Under the pieces are notes generated by a model. It saw only the letters and a list, made by a program, of their open reading frames with translations, was not told the origin of the DNA and searched no databases. From the NCBI GenBank assembly GCA_000827265.1, contig KN834847.1, positions 1-64,000 on the forward strand: a stretch of 64,000 nucleotides of DNA. Reading direction: 5' to 3'. The position numbers and the translations under genes were made by a program. Shown piece after piece: positions 59,068 through 64,000 of the stretch. The DNA is from Collybiopsis luxurians FD-317 M1 (lineage: Eukaryota > Basidiomycota > Agaricomycetes > Agaricales > Omphalotaceae). The first letter of the stretch is position 1; every line of letters starts with the position of its first letter.

Positions 59068-59586
59068 ATGGGGAATCTCAAGCCCATAGGTTATGTCAAC
59101 ATGGACTGGGCTGGAGATAAAGTTACTCAGAAATCTACATCGGGTTATATTTTTGTTGTGAACGGCTCACCTGTCTCTTGGTCATCGAAGCGACAGGATG
59201 CAGTTTCAATTTCCTCCATGGAATCTGAGTACATCTCCCTCTCTCATGGTGTACAACAGGCATTGTGGATGCAAAGTTGGTTGGATGAAGTTGGGCTTGG
59301 TCTTGGGAAGGAGCCTCTCAATTTATTGTGTGATAGTATTGGTGCTGTGAGTCTCTCTGAAACTACTAAAGCTCACACTGTCTCAAAGCACATCAATATA
59401 CAGTTTCACTTTGTTTGTGACTGCATCACTAATGGTACCATTGCCATACACCCAATTTCCTTCTCCCAAAACCTTGCCAATATAATAATGAAGTCACTTC
59501 CTAAAGAGAAACACTGTTGTATTGTTTGTGCCCTGGGTCTTGATTGGTGGTATCAGGACACCAGGGGGAGTGTTAGATTGACATAA
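59068..59586 (+). pseudogene. pol: RNase H remnant of the copia element
   Basis: Contains YVNMDWAGDKVTQKSTSGYI, PVSWSSKRQDAVSISSMESE (Glu-x-Glu) and LLCDSIGAVSLSETTKAHTV then SKHINIQFHF, the standard copia RNase H order with its acidic residues. The frame runs into the 3' LTR. Confidence 0.85.
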
Positions 59587-60001
59587 TACGGTCCGCATAT
59601 ATTGGTGTCCTGAGTCTGTACCCATGACTGCATTCTGGAGTGGCTTAAGGTATATGCATCTGGTTCCATACGGATATCTTTCTGTAGTCATTTCATGCTG
59701 TTGTTATTTATTCCTTTTCCTTTTCTTTATTCTGAGATGCCCTATTTCTACCCAACAGTTTCCACTTCTACCCTCAGAACTTGTCTACAATTCTGAGGGT
59801 ATGCTCTTTCTCTTTCTATATTTTATTATCTTTGTTACTTACTTTACCTACAGTCCAGTGTACTTACCTAGGATGTTAGGTAATTGAGAACTTGTCTACA
59901 ATTCTAAGGTCCAGTGTACTTACCTAGGATGTTAGATAATTGAGAACTTGTCTACAATTCTAAGGTCCAGTGTACTTACCTAGGATGTTAGTTATTTAAC
60001 A
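59571..60001 (+). repeat. 3' LTR of the copia element (431 bp)
   Basis: Same ends as the 5' LTR. It is 63 bp longer: one additional copy of the 56-bp unit (gtccagtgtacttacctagg start) plus a 10-bp gain near the start and a 3-bp loss. The expansion postdates insertion or came from an uneven template switch. Confidence 0.9.
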
Positions 60002-60006
60002 GCAAG

Positions 60007-60942
60007 GCTTAGTGGTATTTGTATCATAAATGGTATGCATTGATCACCTTGCTTGCAAGGTCTATTCCACACCTGTAAATTACATTTTGATGAGATCATT
60101 TCTCACATATTCAAATGTGTTTTTGGCTCCAAAGCAAACAGACACCCAGCACAATATTTTGGCACTTAATATTAACCAAACCAGCTTCACTTCCATCATC
60201 ATCATAGACATCCACTTAACTCTTCTTCTTTCTTCTTCATATGCACCAAGAAAGTGAAAAGCAAAAGGACTGATGTAGAGAGCAAAACTGAGGCTATTGT
60301 ATGGGAATCATGAATAATCTGCCACTTGGTGCTCATCAATGAAACCATCTCCATTGTGCAAGCCATGTTTTGCCCACACAAGTGGAGCCTCTCTAATAAT
60401 TGGAATTCATCATTTTGAGGAGTTTCTTTTCATCCAAATTATAGTGGCATAAGTTGGAAAAACAAGGAACTCCAGTTTTGAGCTAGGGACAAAGATGTTA
60501 TAATATTTTATTTGCTATAGCAATTCAAGTTATTCCTATGACTTGCTATCATCTGGTAGAGTAAGAGGGATGTGATGGAAAGGGAGTTGGACAAACAGGG
60601 GGTCAGAAAAGATATATAAAATTACCTATTACACAGTATATAAATGGTAGTCTACAAAATGAGTCAAAGGAAGCAAATATGAAACAGCAGAGGCATAAGT
60701 TGGAATAATGTTGAGCAGCTGGACAACCCAGAATGCCATGTTCCTCAACATCATCAATTGCTTCCAATCACACAATAAATAAAATTATATACTGTTTTGT
60801 GGTTCAAACCAAAAACACTTGCCAATGGGACTAAGTTGCCCACATAAATTATGTCATTAACCACTACTTTAAATAGGCATTAATGTAATTGCAGTTTGCA
60901 CAACTACTTATATGGGCACATATTGATTACAAATACATATAC
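60007..60942. other. CpG-poor spacer right of the copia element
   Basis: No coding frame recognised. Holds a second copy (about 60041..60066) of the 26-bp palindromic element also found at 33646. Confidence 0.45.
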
Positions 60943-61010
60943 TTAACCCTAAACCCTAACCTCCCTAAACCCTAACCTTTTGCACAAGCCCAACCCTAAA
61001 TCCTAACCCT
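60943..61010. repeat. Interstitial telomere-type repeat tract 1
   Basis: About eight imperfect CCCTAA/CCCTAAA units (e.g. aaccctaaaccctaac, aaccctaaatcctaaccct). TTAGGG is the usual telomere repeat in Agaricomycetes. Confidence 0.85.
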
Positions 61011-61940
61011 CAGTTCACCCTGTTTGGCAATGTTCAGACCTGCTCCCTAACAGGAGTGGGCCTTCACACTGCTTAATTTTAGTTCCAAGTTTGACTTACC
61101 TAAATGGGAACTTGCTATTGCAAGTGGAATAACAATAAAGGGACTTGCTATAGCAAGTAGATAATGATAATACCATTGTTTTATGGTTGCAGTTTTATAA
61201 ATATCATCTACAAACCATCTACATTGACTTGTACATAGAAAATTGGCTTAGTAAATTCTCACTATTTTAATACACATATATGCCACAAAGATAATCAGAT
61301 TTAACCTTTGAAAATTGAACCAAAATTTACAGGCTGTGGGGCTTATAATCTAATATACAAGGTCAATTATGTTTCCTGCAGCTATAATGAAGTGTTTCTA
61401 TTCAGCTTGCAACTGCTTGGATGGTTTCTGCTGGCTCCATACATGAGTTGACCCCAGTTTTGATCCTGACCCTGACCCAGCCCAGACTGACCTGACCCCA
61501 TATCTTGGGTCATAATTAGGCATTTGCTGACTCAACCCAACCTGACCCTGCACATCCCTACAAATAGGGGAGCTAGGGAGAAAGAGGATATATAATTAGT
61601 ATTGCTATAACAAGTCCTAAATCATTACAATTACAATTACTTGCTATTGCAAGTGGCATAAAGTATTATTAACTTGCCTTAACCAGCTTATAACAGCTGT
61701 CAAGCAATTTTGGCTCCAATGTGAGGCCCACGACTTTTGTTGAAAGAAGCAAAATGTAAATGACCCCAAGCAAAGGATTAAACTCCAAGCCATGGTGGCT
61801 TGGTAGCAGACAATATACCTTGTGGCGCACATAACTGTTTCACAAAATAAGCACATAATGTTCAACATAGGTTGATTTGCAATATGAGTCCCTCTGCACA
61901 CACCCAGAGGCTCTGCCCCCAGACTCCTATATTATATCCT
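61011..61940. other. Spacer between telomere-type tracts, with palindromic words
   Basis: No genes recognised. Contains inverted repeats of the form cttgcta-t/a-gcaag at about 61110, 61143 and 61639. The segment after tract 1 (aatgttcagacctgctcc) resembles the one after tract 2 (aatgttctgacctgctcc), so the two tracts may be duplicates of one unit about 1 kb long. Confidence 0.5.
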
Positions 61941-62014
61941 GAACCCTAAACCCTAACCCAACACTATCCCCTAACAGCCTAACCGGTGCAAAAACCCTAA
62001 CCCTAACCCTAAAC
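61941..62014. repeat. Interstitial telomere-type repeat tract 2
   Basis: Imperfect CCCTAA units: gaaccctaaaccctaaccca, then after an interruption aaaaccctaaccctaaccct. Same orientation as tract 1. Confidence 0.85.
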
Positions 62015-62699
62015 ATATCATTCCCAAACATTGGTAATGTTCTGACCTGCTCCATTACATTAGGGCTAGCTGAAGAACCTGAGCAGGCCATCACATTGCA
62101 AAGTCTCAGTTACTCAAAAACCATTCTTAAGTGGTGCCTGAGTCTTTGATAACACAAGTAAATTATCCTTATCCATACTTGCAATATCACTCAAATTGGA
62201 AATAATTTAGTACTTTATTACAAGATCAATTGTATAATAGTATCATTATTCATAGATGCCCATTCCTCTCCATCACTTTAACTGGAAGCTCTCAAATTTT
62301 CAGATAAAACTTGTATGTAGCTCAAAGTTCAGAGTCAAGGTTCTTCCCCCAGGTTAGCTAGCTGCTAGAATCATAACCAAGGAAAGATAGACCAACAGTC
62401 TTGTGTAGCTCTTGAGTCAGAATATGAAGGGGAGGGAGAGAATAATGGAAAGAGCCTTCAAGTTGGAACTTGGTGCAAAACAGTTCTGGTGCTATATCAA
62501 AAAAGGCCATCCTGTCCATCAAATAAGTATGTTGTGGTATGGCTATGCTCAGTCCATATGAAATCTCCATCAAATTAGAAAATCTCCATCATTGAGGCAA
62601 GTTGAACCTAGCATAGGTAAGCCCTAACAGCAAATCAAGTTTATAATTTCCGAATTTCCAATCTTGCTTTATGAATAAGTCACACGTACCTTCTAACCT

Positions 62700-64000
62700 G
62701 ACAATCTGAAGATACTTGCTCGCACACCAGACCAATTCCTCATCTGATGGGATTTCTTCTTCTCCCTAGAGTATGTGGAAGCATGTGTACATCAAAGAAA
62801 GCTAGGTTATGAATTTTTGAAGAATTATGGGCACTTACATCATGAATGACAAAAGCCCAGTCATCATCATGAGTTATCACCACATTGACTTCGCTGTGCT
62901 ATGAATTTTAAAAAAATAAAGTCAACTGTCAGATACATATGTAGTTGAAAATAAACAAAATGCACATTACACAAAATCCATCAATTGATCACATCAGAAG
63001 GATGGTAAGTCTACATGATTTGAAAATGTTAGTAAACTCAGGTATACCAGACCAAAACATGTACTTGATTCCTCTCAGGCATAGGTACAATCTCAATAAA
63101 TGCTTCCCCCATCGAGTTCCCTGTACTAGAAATAGGAGACAATGATGAGCTCTCCATTTTGTCTGTTTCCCTGACAGCAATCTTAAATCCCCTCAAAAAC
63201 AAACATAAAGTCTGCTTCTCAAAAACATCATCCATCCCCACTGTTGGTGCAGCATACACTACTCTCAAAAATGTATATCTCAAGTTGGATCAAAATGAGT
63301 GAGGGAGGATTGGTTTCAACTTGAGCTCTACCTCCAGGTCTCTGAACCAAGAATCATTTTGAGGGTGCTTGTGAGCAAAACAGGCTGCCCTGTATGTGCG
63401 GGCCTTGTAACCAGTGATGAGGTAGATCACATTTGAGGGGATTTGGAGTTGGCATCCAAATTGGGGCTGTTGCAGATCTTGTCGGCTGGTGTCGCTTGGC
63501 CTGTTAAGATAGTCATACCATGATCAAGCAAATTTGGTAGGAACTTTGCTACAGGATTTGAAAAATTGGTGAGTAATTGTAAAAAAGGCCTGAGTACATA
63601 CCTAGTCCAAAAACAAAACATGCATGGAGATGGAATTGTGGCTTTCCAAAAGAACAAAGAGTTGCTGACAATATGTGACCCGGGGCCAAATGCTTTCAGT
63701 TTACAAATAACAATATTACTATTATTATTATCATTTCCAGGGTTGATCTCAAGCAGACTGAAATTTGGGGGGACTCTTTGTGCATTCACAGGATCATCTG
63801 CCAAATGACATGTGTTAAAGAGATAGCTAAATCCTCCAAAGTCATTCAGCATGACCACGTCTCCAATTTTGACTCCAGCTTGTCTGCATTCCAAGGGGAG
63901 GTTGCTATCAGTTGTTGAGTGCCAGAGAGGGTAGCTGTGCTTTGTTGGTGCAAGTAGACAGATGTAGAGTTCACTTTCGGTGAGTGATTTGAGTCCTGCT
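62700..64000 (-). pseudogene. Broken third member of the WNPRP family (copy C), 5' end outside window
   Basis: Homologous blocks in order from the right edge: ESELYICLLAPTKHSYPLWH, ECRQAGVKIGDVVMLNDFGG then FSYLFNTC, DDPVNAQRVPPNFSLLE, a tyrosine/His region SWYDYLN, IYLITGYKARTYRAACFAHK, LCLFLRGFKIAVRE, YHPSDVIN then TGA, and VNVVITHDDDWAFVIHD. The stop after YHPSDVIN and the missing LLILPEGG block mark it as a pseudogene. Unlike copies A and B it is CpG-poor. The gene continues past 64000. Confidence 0.75.

Larger units (their letters stand above)
54710..60006 (+). mobile_element. Decayed Ty1/copia LTR retrotransposon with intact termini
   Basis: The element is bounded by LTRs starting tgttagattg and ending aca, flanked by identical 5-bp target duplications gcaag (54710..54714 and 60002..60006). 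PBS, polypurine tract (cagggggag at about 59562..59570) and the copia domain order gag, integrase, reverse transcriptase, RNase H are present. Its single expected polyprotein frame is broken by many stops (near 55637, 55902, 56280, 56949, 57276, 58537, 58906), so it is dead. Confidence 0.9.

Overview
The window looks like nuclear DNA of a basidiomycete fungus, most likely a mushroom-forming Agaricomycete. Genes carry many short introns (about 45-75 nt, GT...AG). Several families are typical of that group: a DUF6534-type membrane protein, F-box/leucine-rich proteins ending in a WWD signature, LaeA-like methyltransferases, an uncharacterised expanded family with a WNPRP motif, and a Crypton-like tyrosine recombinase. 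There are no operons, CRISPR arrays or bacterial signals.

Layout. 1.3-2.7 kb: secreted GH43 arabinanase-like gene. 3.9-7.7 kb: two multi-span membrane proteins. 8.7-9.8 kb (-): FtsJ-type rRNA 2'-O-methyltransferase (MRM2-like). 10.3-11.9 kb (-): F-box protein. 12.1-13.6 kb (-): 2-oxoglutarate/Fe(II) dioxygenase with eight exons that join cleanly. 14.1-16.7 kb: a divergent pair of paralogous SAM methyltransferases. 17.9-18.5 kb: tRNA-Arg(TCG) and a tRNA-like relic. 19.7-21.0 kb (-): bHLH transcription factor, with about 5.5 kb of apparently gene-free DNA upstream. 26.5-28.1 kb (-): second F-box paralog. 28.6-29.4 kb: unknown gene. 29.4-35.8 kb (-): two large members of the WNPRP family, with a third, broken member at 62.7-64 kb.

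From 38 kb on the window is a transposon graveyard. A SAP-domain gene is cut by the LTR of a decayed Ty3/gypsy element (38.5-44.4 kb). Next come a disabled tyrosine-recombinase gene, a broken PHO80/PCL-type cyclin, a broken XPG-type nuclease, a foldback-like repeat, a miniature LTR element (TRIM) whose terminal repeats hold a tRNA-like sequence, and a decayed but structurally complete Ty1/copia element with 5-bp target duplications. Two interstitial telomere-type (CCCTAA)n tracts lie at about 61 and 62 kb.

From about 44.4 kb to the end, CpG is conspicuously scarce and many reading frames are broken by TGA/TAG codons at positions where Arg, Gln or Trp would be expected. This fits cytosine methylation followed by C-to-T decay (RIP/MIP-like). 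The 1-44 kb part, including the gypsy element, keeps ordinary CpG levels.

The most distinctive observations are the tRNA-bearing TRIM and the primer-binding site it shares with the copia element. That site reads as the complement of the anticodon arm of tRNA-Cys(GCA), implying priming from a cleaved (half) tRNA. Exon borders were read by eye from splice signals and frame continuity; no database search was possible.
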